Positions 53,356 to 60,707 of a stretch of 64,000 nucleotides of DNA are shown here, one piece after another. Position numbers and translations under genes: made by a program. Under the pieces are notes generated by a model, which made no database searches, was not told where the DNA came from, and worked only from the letters and a program-made list of their open reading frames with translations. The stretch comes from an uncultured Ruminococcus sp. (GTDB lineage: Bacteria; Bacillota; Clostridia; Oscillospirales; Ruminococcaceae). The DNA lies in NCBI GenBank assembly GCA_910576995.1, contig CAJTLC010000001.1, positions 1,221-65,220 of the forward strand, read 5' to 3'. Position 1 is the first letter of the stretch, and each line of letters opens with the position of its first letter.

Positions 53356-53381
53356 TTGTTGAAAGCAGAGCTTTGAATAAT

Positions 53382-53427
53382 ACCGCCCAAAGCAATTCAT
53401 TTACACATTGCTTTGGGCGGTGTTTTG
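53382..53427 (+). terminator. terminator behind the radical SAM operon
   Basis: ACCGCCCAAAGCAA (53382-53395) pairs with TTGCTTTGGGCGGT (53408-53421) around 12 bases, followed by GTTTTGG. Very stable; it lies between the cloverleaf element and the MITE. Confidence 0.85.
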
Positions 53428-53441
53428 GTTATTTCTTATAC

Positions 53442-53601
53442 TATAGTCGCCCTACTTGAAATCAAAACAAGTTCGCTGATAAAAATTTCTCATAGCTGCG
53501 TTGTCATCATCATTGGGCGTCAGCCCGCTTTCCTCCTCCGCCTTGTTATGAAAAATTTTTATTCAGCTTCTTTGGTTCAAATTTCAAGTAGGGCGACTAT
53601 A
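53442..53601. mobile_element. MITE with 21-base perfect terminal repeats
   Basis: Perfect 21-base inverted ends (53442-53462 and 53581-53601, outer part TATAGTCGCCCTACTTGA) enclose about 118 non-coding bases. If the outer TA pairs are a target duplication, the ends are 19 bases and the type matches TA-targeting IS630/mariner-derived MITEs. The interior has GGGCGTCAGCCC. No transposase is in the window. Confidence 0.82.
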
Positions 53602-53618
53602 AACTCTGATTTGTTCGA

Positions 53619-55022
53619 TCAGAGTTTGGTATTAAAATATTCTTTAGTTTCTTTAGCTACAACTCCCGATAACGCAATCAGGGCGATAACATTCGGCAGA
53701 GCCATCAATCCGTTGAATATATCTGCAATATTCCATACCGCAGATACAGTGAGATACGGTCCGATGAAGACCGCGGCTATGTAGAGCATTCGGAATGCAA
53801 ATGTGATCTTTTTTCCTGAGCCTGTAAGATATGCAAGACAGCGTTCAGAATAATAATTCCAGCCCAATATAGTGGTGAATGCGAAAAACATTAGGCAGGT
53901 CATAAGCAGGAACGACGATACTTTCGGGGGAAACGGCAGTCCATAATTAAAAGCTGCATTGGTGATCTCTACGCCTTCAAGATCGGGAGCGCTGTTCAGA
54001 CATCCTGAAATTACTATCGTCAGTCCCGTCATCGTGCATACGAGAATTGTATCTATGAATGTTCCAGTCATAGTTACAAGACCCTGACGAACCGGTTCGT
54101 TTGTTTTGGCGGCAGCCGCCGCAATTGGAGCTGAACCGAGACCTGCTTCATTTGAAAAAATTCCGCGCGCTACGCCTTTTTGCATGGCGATCATAATGCT
54201 GCCAAGAATTCCGCCCGCGGCGGCTTTCAGTCCGAATGCGCTTTTGACGATCTCAACTATTGCAGCAGGAATTTCAGTAATATGAGTGAAGATTATCAGC
54301 AGACAGCACAAGATATAGACGACAACCATGATCGGTATAAAAATTTCTGAAATTGCAGCGATCGATTTGATTCCGCCAATTATTATAAGACCAGCAAGTA
54401 TTGTGACGATAAGTCCAACTATAATCTGAGTTATCGTGTATTCCATGCTGAAAACAGTTATGGTATGAGATCTTTCCGGATCAAAAAAACTGTTTGCTGC
54501 TGTAGTTATGCTGTTGACCTGAGTGAATGTGCCAATTCCCATAAGTCCGACGAATAAGCCGAAAAACGCGAATATTTTGGCAAGCCACTTCCACTTTTTG
54601 CCCATGCCGTTTTCAATGTAATAGAAAGGACCGCCCAGCATATTACCGTTTTTATCTTTTACGCGGTACTTTACGGCGAGCAGTCCTTCTGAATATTTCG
54701 TCGCCATACCGAATAAAGCTGCTATCTCCATCCAGAACAGCGCGCCCGGACCACCTGTAGCTATCGCCGTCGCAACTCCGACTATATTTCCCGTTCCGAT
54801 AGTTGCCGACAACGCTGTACACAATGCCGCGAAGCTTGATATTTCGCCTTGTCCGCCCTCTTCTTTGGCGAACATATACTTCAGAGCCAGTCCCAGCCGA
54901 CGAATCTGAACTCCGCGAACACGATATGTGAGAAATATTCCGCAGCCTATTATCAACAGGATAAGCGGAATTCCCCATACTATATCGTCAATTTTTTGAG
55001 TTATTTTGTTAAAAAACTCCAT
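53619..55022 (-). CDS. agcS: sodium:alanine/glycine symporter family protein
   Basis: A 467-residue transporter from ATG 55022 (CAGGAGTGATCG upstream; nine extra codons to 55049 lack support). About ten membrane segments. TALSATIGTGNIVGVATAIATGG, a stretch read here as TIGTGNIVGVATAI, is the AgcS signature; GIFSNEAGLGSAPIAAAAAK and the TILGWNYYSERC segment are also typical. It imports small neutral amino acids with Na+. It stands alone on the minus strand with the MITE behind it. Confidence 0.92.
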   Translation of the reverse strand: MEFFNKITQKIDDIVWGIPLILLIIGCGIFLTYRVRGVQIRRLGLALKYMFAKEEGGQGEISSFAALCTALSATIGTGNIVGVATAIATGGPGALFWMEIAALFGMATKYSEGLLAVKYRVKDKNGNMLGGPFYYIENGMGKKWKWLAKIFAFFGLFVGLMGIGTFTQVNSITTAANSFFDPERSHTITVFSMEYTITQIIVGLIVTILAGLIIIGGIKSIAAISEIFIPIMVVVYILCCLLIIFTHITEIPAAIVEIVKSAFGLKAAAGGILGSIMIAMQKGVARGIFSNEAGLGSAPIAAAAAKTNEPVRQGLVTMTGTFIDTILVCTMTGLTIVISGCLNSAPDLEGVEITNAAFNYGLPFPPKVSSFLLMTCLMFFAFTTILGWNYYSERCLAYLTGSGKKITFAFRMLYIAAVFIGPYLTVSAVWNIADIFNGLMALPNVIALIALSGVVAKETKEYFNTKL

Positions 55023-55086
55023 TCGATCACTCCTGTAAAATTTTTCCAATTCTTATTATATCATCTTTTGTTTGTAATTTCAAGTT

Positions 55087-56043
55087 CTATTTCTTGACCT
55101 TTGCAAGGGGATTTTCTTCTACAGCTTTTCTGACTGACTCGTGATTTAAATGAGTATAAATTTCGGTCGTTGAAGTATTTGCATGACCTAATAATTCTTT
55201 CAGAGTGAGAAGATCTGCGTCGCCATACTGATACATGAGGGTAGCGGCAGTATGGCGGAGTTTATGAGTTGTGAAACCCTTTCCGTCAAGCCCTGCCGCG
55301 GTAAGAGAATCTTCAACAATCTGCTGGACGCGCCGCTTTGAGATTCTTGTACATCGGTTGCTGAGAAAAAGCGCAGGTTCGCCTGCGGATTTAGGATTTT
55401 CGCCTCGTACTGCAATATATTCCTTTAAAGCGTCTATGCAGGCGGAATTAAGATAGATCATGCGCTCCTTATTGCCTTTTCCAAGCACCTTCATTCTGTT
55501 TTCATAAAAATCAATATCGGAAATATTTATGCCTATCAATTCGCTGAGTCTTATTCCGCAATTCAGAAAAAGCGTAAGAATGCAGTAATTACGTGCCGAG
55601 TCGCTGTCTCCGGCAGTTTTCAGCAATCTAAGACTTTCGTCGAGCGAAAGGAATTTTGGAAGAGCCGCTTTGGGGGTAGGTACTTCAATATCTTTTATCG
55701 GATCGTCAGTAAGTATCTGCGCAGTTTTAGTAAGATATTTAAAAAAACTTCTGAGAGCCGATATCTTACGATATCTTGCTTTGTCAAGATTATTTCTTTC
55801 GTCTGCCGCATAAAAAATAAATCCGTAAATATCCGATATCGTAATCTTTCGCAGTTCATCTTCAGTCATTTTTGAAATATCCGCGTCGTCGACATCTTCG
55901 CCTTTGCTGTGAATAAATTTCAGAAAGAGCCGCGTATCGAGATAATATTCGTTTATGGTACGCTCCGACAGCATTTTCACTACTTTTATATGGACAAGGT
56001 AATCGTTGAGAAATTCGGGATTATCACCGCTATTACATTTCAT
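55087..56043 (-). CDS. XerC/D-like tyrosine recombinase
   Basis: A 318-residue recombinase: N-terminal SAM-like DNA-binding domain (about 1-110), catalytic domain with Arg in GIRLSELIGI, Lys in VLGKGNKER, HKLRHTAATL, GHANTSTTEIYTH with the nucleophilic Tyr. All catalytic residues are present. It is last in a three-gene operon, 24 bases after one of the paralogous unknown genes; this context differs from the solitary housekeeping xerC/D, so a local integrase or inversion role is possible. XerC/D proper remains the alternative. Confidence 0.88.
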   Translation of the reverse strand: MKCNSGDNPEFLNDYLVHIKVVKMLSERTINEYYLDTRLFLKFIHSKGEDVDDADISKMTEDELRKITISDIYGFIFYAADERNNLDKARYRKISALRSFFKYLTKTAQILTDDPIKDIEVPTPKAALPKFLSLDESLRLLKTAGDSDSARNYCILTLFLNCGIRLSELIGINISDIDFYENRMKVLGKGNKERMIYLNSACIDALKEYIAVRGENPKSAGEPALFLSNRCTRISKRRVQQIVEDSLTAAGLDGKGFTTHKLRHTAATLMYQYGDADLLTLKELLGHANTSTTEIYTHLNHESVRKAVEENPLAKVKK

Positions 56044-56067
56044 TTAAATTCTCCTTTAAACAGGTTT

Positions 56068-56823
56068 TTAAACTTCTATCCTCACACCTGCTTCATCATT
56101 GAAATCAAATACCGTTTCATTCTTTTTGAAGATCTGTAATGAATACAAGCCGCTTTTATCGTAAATAATAACATCGCATTTGTATACAAGATACAGAATA
56201 AATTCATCTTGAGAAGTTGATATTTTATAATATAGCTTTGAAATTTCTGTTTGCCCTTCTGTTTCAAATTTTGATTTCAATTTCACAAATGATGTATTGC
56301 TATCTTTCTTAAATAATCTCGTTAATTTTTTTAACTTTAATTTTGTCTTGAAATTCACAGAAAAATATCTGTTTTTCATATTTAAATAAAATTGATCTTT
56401 TATTATATGTGAAACCTCATAATCAAGAGATATTCGTGTTCTATATGTGTTGTCAATAATTATAGAATCAGCCGATTCAATATCAATATCCAGAATATTA
56501 TTAGATAAAATTGAAGCAATGTTTTCGGGTAGATCAGACAACAAAAGCGGATTTCGTGGAGATGTTATTTTCAAATAATTTGTATCATTATTTTCGCCCT
56601 TACAGGCATCAAAGCAGAAATAATCCTTTCCTGTCATGCTCATATAATGATTGATGCTTTTCATGTCAAAATAATTTTCAAGAATCTTATTATTATTTTC
56701 ATATTTATAGACAAATTTAGGGATATTTCCAAATCCTGCTGTTAAAAATTCAATAACTTTGTTGCGCCTATCTATAGCATACCATACATTTAATTCAATA
56801 TAGTTATTCTCTGTAGAATTCAT
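56068..56823 (-). CDS. unknown protein, paralogue of the next upstream gene
   Basis: A 251-residue soluble protein without recognised domain or membrane segment. It shares with the product of 56849-57607 the blocks NxWYAID/TWFAVD, SPRNPLLLSDLP, ILSNNILDID, YRTRISLDYEV, FKKDSNTSF, DVIIYDK and a C-terminal FNDEAGVRI. The gene is AT-rich compared with neighbours and starts 25 bases after the paralogue's stop. Tandem duplication is clear; function is unknown. Confidence 0.75.
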   Translation of the reverse strand: MNSTENNYIELNVWYAIDRRNKVIEFLTAGFGNIPKFVYKYENNNKILENYFDMKSINHYMSMTGKDYFCFDACKGENNDTNYLKITSPRNPLLLSDLPENIASILSNNILDIDIESADSIIIDNTYRTRISLDYEVSHIIKDQFYLNMKNRYFSVNFKTKLKLKKLTRLFKKDSNTSFVKLKSKFETEGQTEISKLYYKISTSQDEFILYLVYKCDVIIYDKSGLYSLQIFKKNETVFDFNDEAGVRIEV

Positions 56824-56848
56824 ATATACGCCTTTCTTATGCTTTTAA

Positions 56849-57607
56849 TTAAAATTTAATTAAAACTCCCGCCTTGTCGTTAAAATTTAATTCCGTTCCA
56901 TTCTTTTTCGAAATTTGCAGCGAATACCAGTCTGCTTTATCATAAATTATGACATCGCGTTTGTATACAAAATACAGAATAAATTTATTTTGAGAAGTCC
57001 TGATTTCATAATATTCTTTTGTTATTTCAGTTTGATCTGCCGTTTCAACAATAGATTTTATTTTTTTGAACGAAGTATTGCTGTCTTTCTTAAAAATGCT
57101 CATGATTTTTTTAAATTTCAGCTTGGTTTTAAAATCAATAGAAAAATATCTGCTTCTTAAATTCAAAGGAAACTGACCTTTTATAATAGGTGTAACAAGA
57201 TGTTCAAGAGATATTTTTGTGCGGTATGCGTGTTCTACATTTATGCGATCAATAGCTTCAACATCAATATCCAATCTGTTATTTGATAAAATTTCAGAAA
57301 TACATTTGGGTATTTGTGAAATCAGTAAAGGATTTGACGGAGACGATTTTTTTATATAATTTGTTGTACGATTTTTACCGTCATATGCATCAAAATAATA
57401 CAATCTTTTTTCAGAAAAATTAATATAATTATCACTCGCTTTATTCACAAAATAATCTTCTAATATATTAACTTTCTCTTGTGATTTACAAACAAATTCG
57501 GGAACGTTTCCAGAACCATTGGAAGTCAATTCTATTATTCTTCCGAATTTATCTACAGCAAACCATGTTAAATCCAAATATGTCAATTCTTCTTCAGTGA
57601 TTCTCAT
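56849..57607 (-). CDS. unknown protein, first gene of the paralogue pair
   Basis: A 252-residue protein from ATG 57607, which has AGGAGG five bases upstream; an extension to 57694 would read through the promoter and palindrome and is rejected. It aligns by eye with the 56068-56823 product along the whole length (see shared blocks there: SPSNPLLISQIP, ILSNNRLDID, YRTKISLEHLV, FKKDSNTSF, RDVIIYDK). AT-rich and Ile/Asn/Lys-rich, suggesting a different origin from neighbours. No signal, no membrane segment. Function unknown. Confidence 0.75.
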   Translation of the reverse strand: MRITEEELTYLDLTWFAVDKFGRIIELTSNGSGNVPEFVCKSQEKVNILEDYFVNKASDNYINFSEKRLYYFDAYDGKNRTTNYIKKSSPSNPLLISQIPKCISEILSNNRLDIDVEAIDRINVEHAYRTKISLEHLVTPIIKGQFPLNLRSRYFSIDFKTKLKFKKIMSIFKKDSNTSFKKIKSIVETADQTEITKEYYEIRTSQNKFILYFVYKRDVIIYDKADWYSLQISKKNGTELNFNDKAGVLIKF

Positions 57608-57620
57608 AAATCCTCCTAAC

Positions 57621-57639
57621 ATGATAGAAATTCTATCAT
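57621..57639. promoter_or_regulatory. palindromic operator candidate
   Basis: ATGATAGAA and TTCTATCAT form a perfect 9+1+9 palindrome two bases downstream of the -10 box, on the transcription start of the paralogue-pair operon. This is where a repressor would act; no repressor gene is evident nearby, so the first gene product is a candidate. Confidence 0.6.
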
Positions 57640-57641
57640 TT

Positions 57642-57670
57642 ATGATATAACAAATCTGAAAATTTGTCAA
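57642..57670 (-). promoter_or_regulatory. promoter of the paralogue pair and recombinase operon
   Basis: On the minus strand TTGACA (57665-57670), 17 bases, TATCAT (57642-57647). Confidence 0.75.
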
Positions 57671-57684
57671 GGGTTTATAATAAG

Positions 57685-57737
57685 AATCTTCCACATCAAT
57701 TTAGATACCGAACGGCTCTTAGATGCGGAAGATTTTT
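57685..57737 (-). terminator. terminator behind the GH9 gene
   Basis: AATCTTCCRCATC and its complement (57685-57697 and 57722-57734) form a 13-bp stem with one G-T pair around 24 bases; T residues follow on both sides, more strongly on the plus strand. AGCGTGTTCAC (minus strand, 57740-57750) sits directly between the stop codon and this stem. Confidence 0.55.
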
Positions 57738-57750
57738 ATGTGAACACGCT

Positions 57751-60030
57751 TTATTTATTTTTCAGAAGAATTTGCCTGAGAAGCACAAAATCATAAACAT
57801 CTACTCTGTTATCATTATTGATATCAGCTAAAGATTCTTCTTCTGCGGTCAGTTTATCCCTGCCAAGGAGATAGAACTGCATGGCAACGAGATCAGCAAT
57901 TTCAATTCTGCCGTCATCGTTTACATCGCCTTTTATCGGCTGCGTAACAGCGATCGTTGTGACAGTAGTAGTTTCAGCGGCAGGAGCAGTTGTGGAAGTA
58001 GTTGTCGTCGTAGTTGTAGTTGGTTTGGTTGATGTTGTCGTTGAGGCAGTCGGAGCCGTTGTCGTGTTGGTAGTAGAAGTAGTAGTAGTTGTTGTTGTTG
58101 TTGTTGAAGTCGTAGTTGTGATTGAGGAAGTAGTCGTTGTGGTAGTTTGAGCAGTCTCCGATTCTTTGTGGATCGTGATAGAATCTATCATGAAATCCCC
58201 GGCCGAACAGTACCATGTGCCGAATCTTAATTCTCCTGAATTATAATTTATAACAGCAGAATCAGAAGGAGCGATATCCCATGCAACAATTCCGGAATTA
58301 TCAAAATTATAAGTAAGATTATCAGTCTGAATCCAGTTTCCGACATCTGAAGTTGTGCCGAAAGCGCCTTGCCATTGACCGACTGAACCGGTGATACCTG
58401 AAATTTCAACTTCAACTTTTGTAACCTTATCCGTGCTGTTTACGCCGAGTTCATGCCAATACCATGATTCCCACTGCTCGCTTGAAGAATGAGTTTTGTT
58501 TATAGTGATCTTATTTGCTCCGGGGACAACTTCAATGTTTGAAGTTGTCGTGGTAGTTGTAACAACAGGAATTGAAGCGGTTGTAACTGTAGTGTATACG
58601 GGATCGGGAGCAGGCTCGACAACTCCGTTTTTCACTTCTGGTATAGATTCAACGGGATCGACAGAACCAGTGCCATAAACTGCATACAAACCTGCCGCAG
58701 CTCCAACAAGACCTGCATTGTAGTCGAGAGCGACTTCGTTAGCTTGATAATCCTTGACGGAATCAACATAAGAACCGTTTGTATCAGTCGGACCGCCTAC
58801 GAGAGCGCCTGTAAGGGTATGACCGCTGCTGTTGTACGCACCGTTTGAATTGTTGAACTGCTCCATATTCGTAAATCCTGAAGCTCCTCGATGATGAGGA
58901 TATTTTACCGAATTGTCTGTAAATCCGACAACGAAGCATCTTGCGGGAGCATTTCCGACGCCTTTGTTTCCGATGATGTAGTCCATTTGTCCCTTTGCCC
59001 AAGAGGAGAAATCATAATTTGCATGACGGGAAACGACGAGAGCATTAAATTGAAGTTCAACGTTATGTCTTGCACTTCCCCATTCGTTCGGAAGCTTGTA
59101 ACTATCGCCGTGGCATTCTCCTCGCAGGAAGCTGAGGGCTTTGCTCCAATCGCCCGTAACATAGCCATAGACGCAGTTTGCACCGACAGCGACGTTATCC
59201 CAGTTGTTGAACCAGTAAGCTTCGGGACGTTTAGAAACGCACTGATCTTTGTAATAACTGTCGTTTGTGGCTAAATACAGCCAGCCAGCCGCCCATGACT
59301 GATCGTCGTCGAGGGATGTGGAATTATAAAAATCTTTGCATCCGTCAGTTGCTATGGAGTTATATTTAACAGAAAAATCATATAGAGCCTTTGCATATTT
59401 AAGATCTTCATCATTTTTGAAATTTATGTAATTAAGTGCGAGAGCCGCCGCATATTCCGCCGCGATATCGCTTGCTCCGTTAGAGGTACTGTAAACCGTT
59501 CTGGTACTGTTGTTATTATCTTTTTCAGGTGAAGTCCATACGGCATGATCGCCGTTTCCGTTGCCGACCTGATAAACGAAATTTGAAACGCTTGAACCGT
59601 TCAGCGTAGTTGATTTTTTAAAATATTCCGCGAAATGACCGGTAATTTCTTTTAGATGAGAAGTCTGACCCGCAGCGTCGAACGCGCTGCCGAATTCATA
59701 GTAGCTCCAGCCGAGATTCGAAGCGGTATAACCGGCGGGAAGTCCGAATTTCACGTGATCTCCCGCGTCATGAAAACCGCCGGTAACTGCATCGTTAGTG
59801 TGGCAGTCGTCGCGCCAAGAAAGTCTGGTGCGTTCGCCGGCGTTTGTACCACAGTAATTGGCGTCGTAAAAGTAGAGCGAATACTGAAGCAGTCTTGCAT
59901 AATCGTCTCCGCCGGCAGCGTTGGCGGAAGTTGAGGGGGCGGCTGAATTTCCGCCTAATGAAGCGGCAGTCATGGCGGCTGAAAAAGTAAGAGCAGTAAA
60001 GTTAGCTAAAATTTTCTTTGTATTCAACAT
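57751..60030 (-). CDS. GH9 endoglucanase with binding module and type I dockerin
   Basis: A 759-residue secreted cellulase. Signal peptide 1-40. The GH9 domain (about 42-450) has GGFHDAGDHVKF with the catalytic Asp pair, KYPHHRGASGF, and the acid Glu in NEVALDYNAGLVGA. A Thr/Val linker, then a beta-sandwich module (about 505-645, WYWHELG..., ending SGELRFGTWYC), probably a carbohydrate-binding domain, then a long Thr-only linker and a dockerin GDVNDDGRIEIADLVAMQF / ADINNDNRVDVYDFVLLRQ. The enzyme cuts beta-1,4-glucan and would dock on a scaffoldin. The gene stands alone. Confidence 0.94.
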   Translation of the reverse strand: MLNTKKILANFTALTFSAAMTAASLGGNSAAPSTSANAAGGDDYARLLQYSLYFYDANYCGTNAGERTRLSWRDDCHTNDAVTGGFHDAGDHVKFGLPAGYTASNLGWSYYEFGSAFDAAGQTSHLKEITGHFAEYFKKSTTLNGSSVSNFVYQVGNGNGDHAVWTSPEKDNNNSTRTVYSTSNGASDIAAEYAAALALNYINFKNDEDLKYAKALYDFSVKYNSIATDGCKDFYNSTSLDDDQSWAAGWLYLATNDSYYKDQCVSKRPEAYWFNNWDNVAVGANCVYGYVTGDWSKALSFLRGECHGDSYKLPNEWGSARHNVELQFNALVVSRHANYDFSSWAKGQMDYIIGNKGVGNAPARCFVVGFTDNSVKYPHHRGASGFTNMEQFNNSNGAYNSSGHTLTGALVGGPTDTNGSYVDSVKDYQANEVALDYNAGLVGAAAGLYAVYGTGSVDPVESIPEVKNGVVEPAPDPVYTTVTTASIPVVTTTTTTSNIEVVPGANKITINKTHSSSEQWESWYWHELGVNSTDKVTKVEVEISGITGSVGQWQGAFGTTSDVGNWIQTDNLTYNFDNSGIVAWDIAPSDSAVINYNSGELRFGTWYCSAGDFMIDSITIHKESETAQTTTTTTSSITTTTSTTTTTTTTTSTTNTTTAPTASTTTSTKPTTTTTTTTSTTAPAAETTTVTTIAVTQPIKGDVNDDGRIEIADLVAMQFYLLGRDKLTAEEESLADINNDNRVDVYDFVLLRQILLKNK

Positions 60031-60635
60031 TTATATTACCTTCTTGCGTTTATATTTTTCGCAGTGCGAAATCATTTCTTAAGATATATTATACAACGTA
60101 ATACATTGCTAAACTGCTTTAAACTTACAGTTTAACTTCTGATATTATAGTATCACATTATCATGTGCAAATTGTTAAGTAATTATGTACAATATGTCTA
60201 AATCGCAAATTTCGTCACTTATTCTGAATTTTATAATTACAATTTGTATATTTTCACATACTTCAATTTTAACTAAATTTCATATATATTAATTGAACGT
60301 TAACAAATCGTCATAAAATACTTAAAATAAAAAATAATAATACTAAATAAAAAATCCATATATAAAAAATATATATGGATATATGGCTGTATATAAAGGA
60401 AAAATAGGAATTGTAGTGCGATTTATGAAAATTAGCGTCAAAGAGTACTGCAAGTGAATGTGAAAAATATTTATACTACTTGTATAAGATTATGAGCGGT
60501 GCACAAACCAAATAAAGGCTTTTACAGGGACTATTTCAATGCAATATGGGAATAATTAAGGCAATACCGCAAGACCTTAAGGCAAATCAAAGTCAACAGT
60601 TTGTGAACATCTTCTGAAATGAATAAGTAACAACT
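60031..60635. other. AT-rich gene-free gap
   Basis: About 600 bases without a convincing gene. It holds the presumed upstream region of the GH9 gene (TATAAT on the minus strand at about 60090 and again at about 60145), a palindrome ATCCATATATA..TATATATGGAT at about 60355-60381, and two close TTAAGGCAA motifs at about 60557-60586 that resemble the ends of the 43293 element. Confidence 0.6.
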
Positions 60636-60664
60636 TGAAAATAGCAGAATTATGTGATATAATG
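60636..60664 (+). promoter_or_regulatory. promoter of the P-type ATPase gene
   Basis: TTGAAA (60636-60641) followed after about 17 bases by a TATAAT-like box, some 45 bases before the ATPase start. Confidence 0.6.
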
Positions 60665-60707
60665 TCAATAATGACAGAAATTTCAACAAAAAGGAAGAAT
60701 GCTTAAA

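Noticed and set aside
57881..58150. 89-codon Val-rich plus-strand frame
   Set aside because: It is the complement of the Thr-rich linker of the GH9 enzyme; the composition comes from the ACN repeats.
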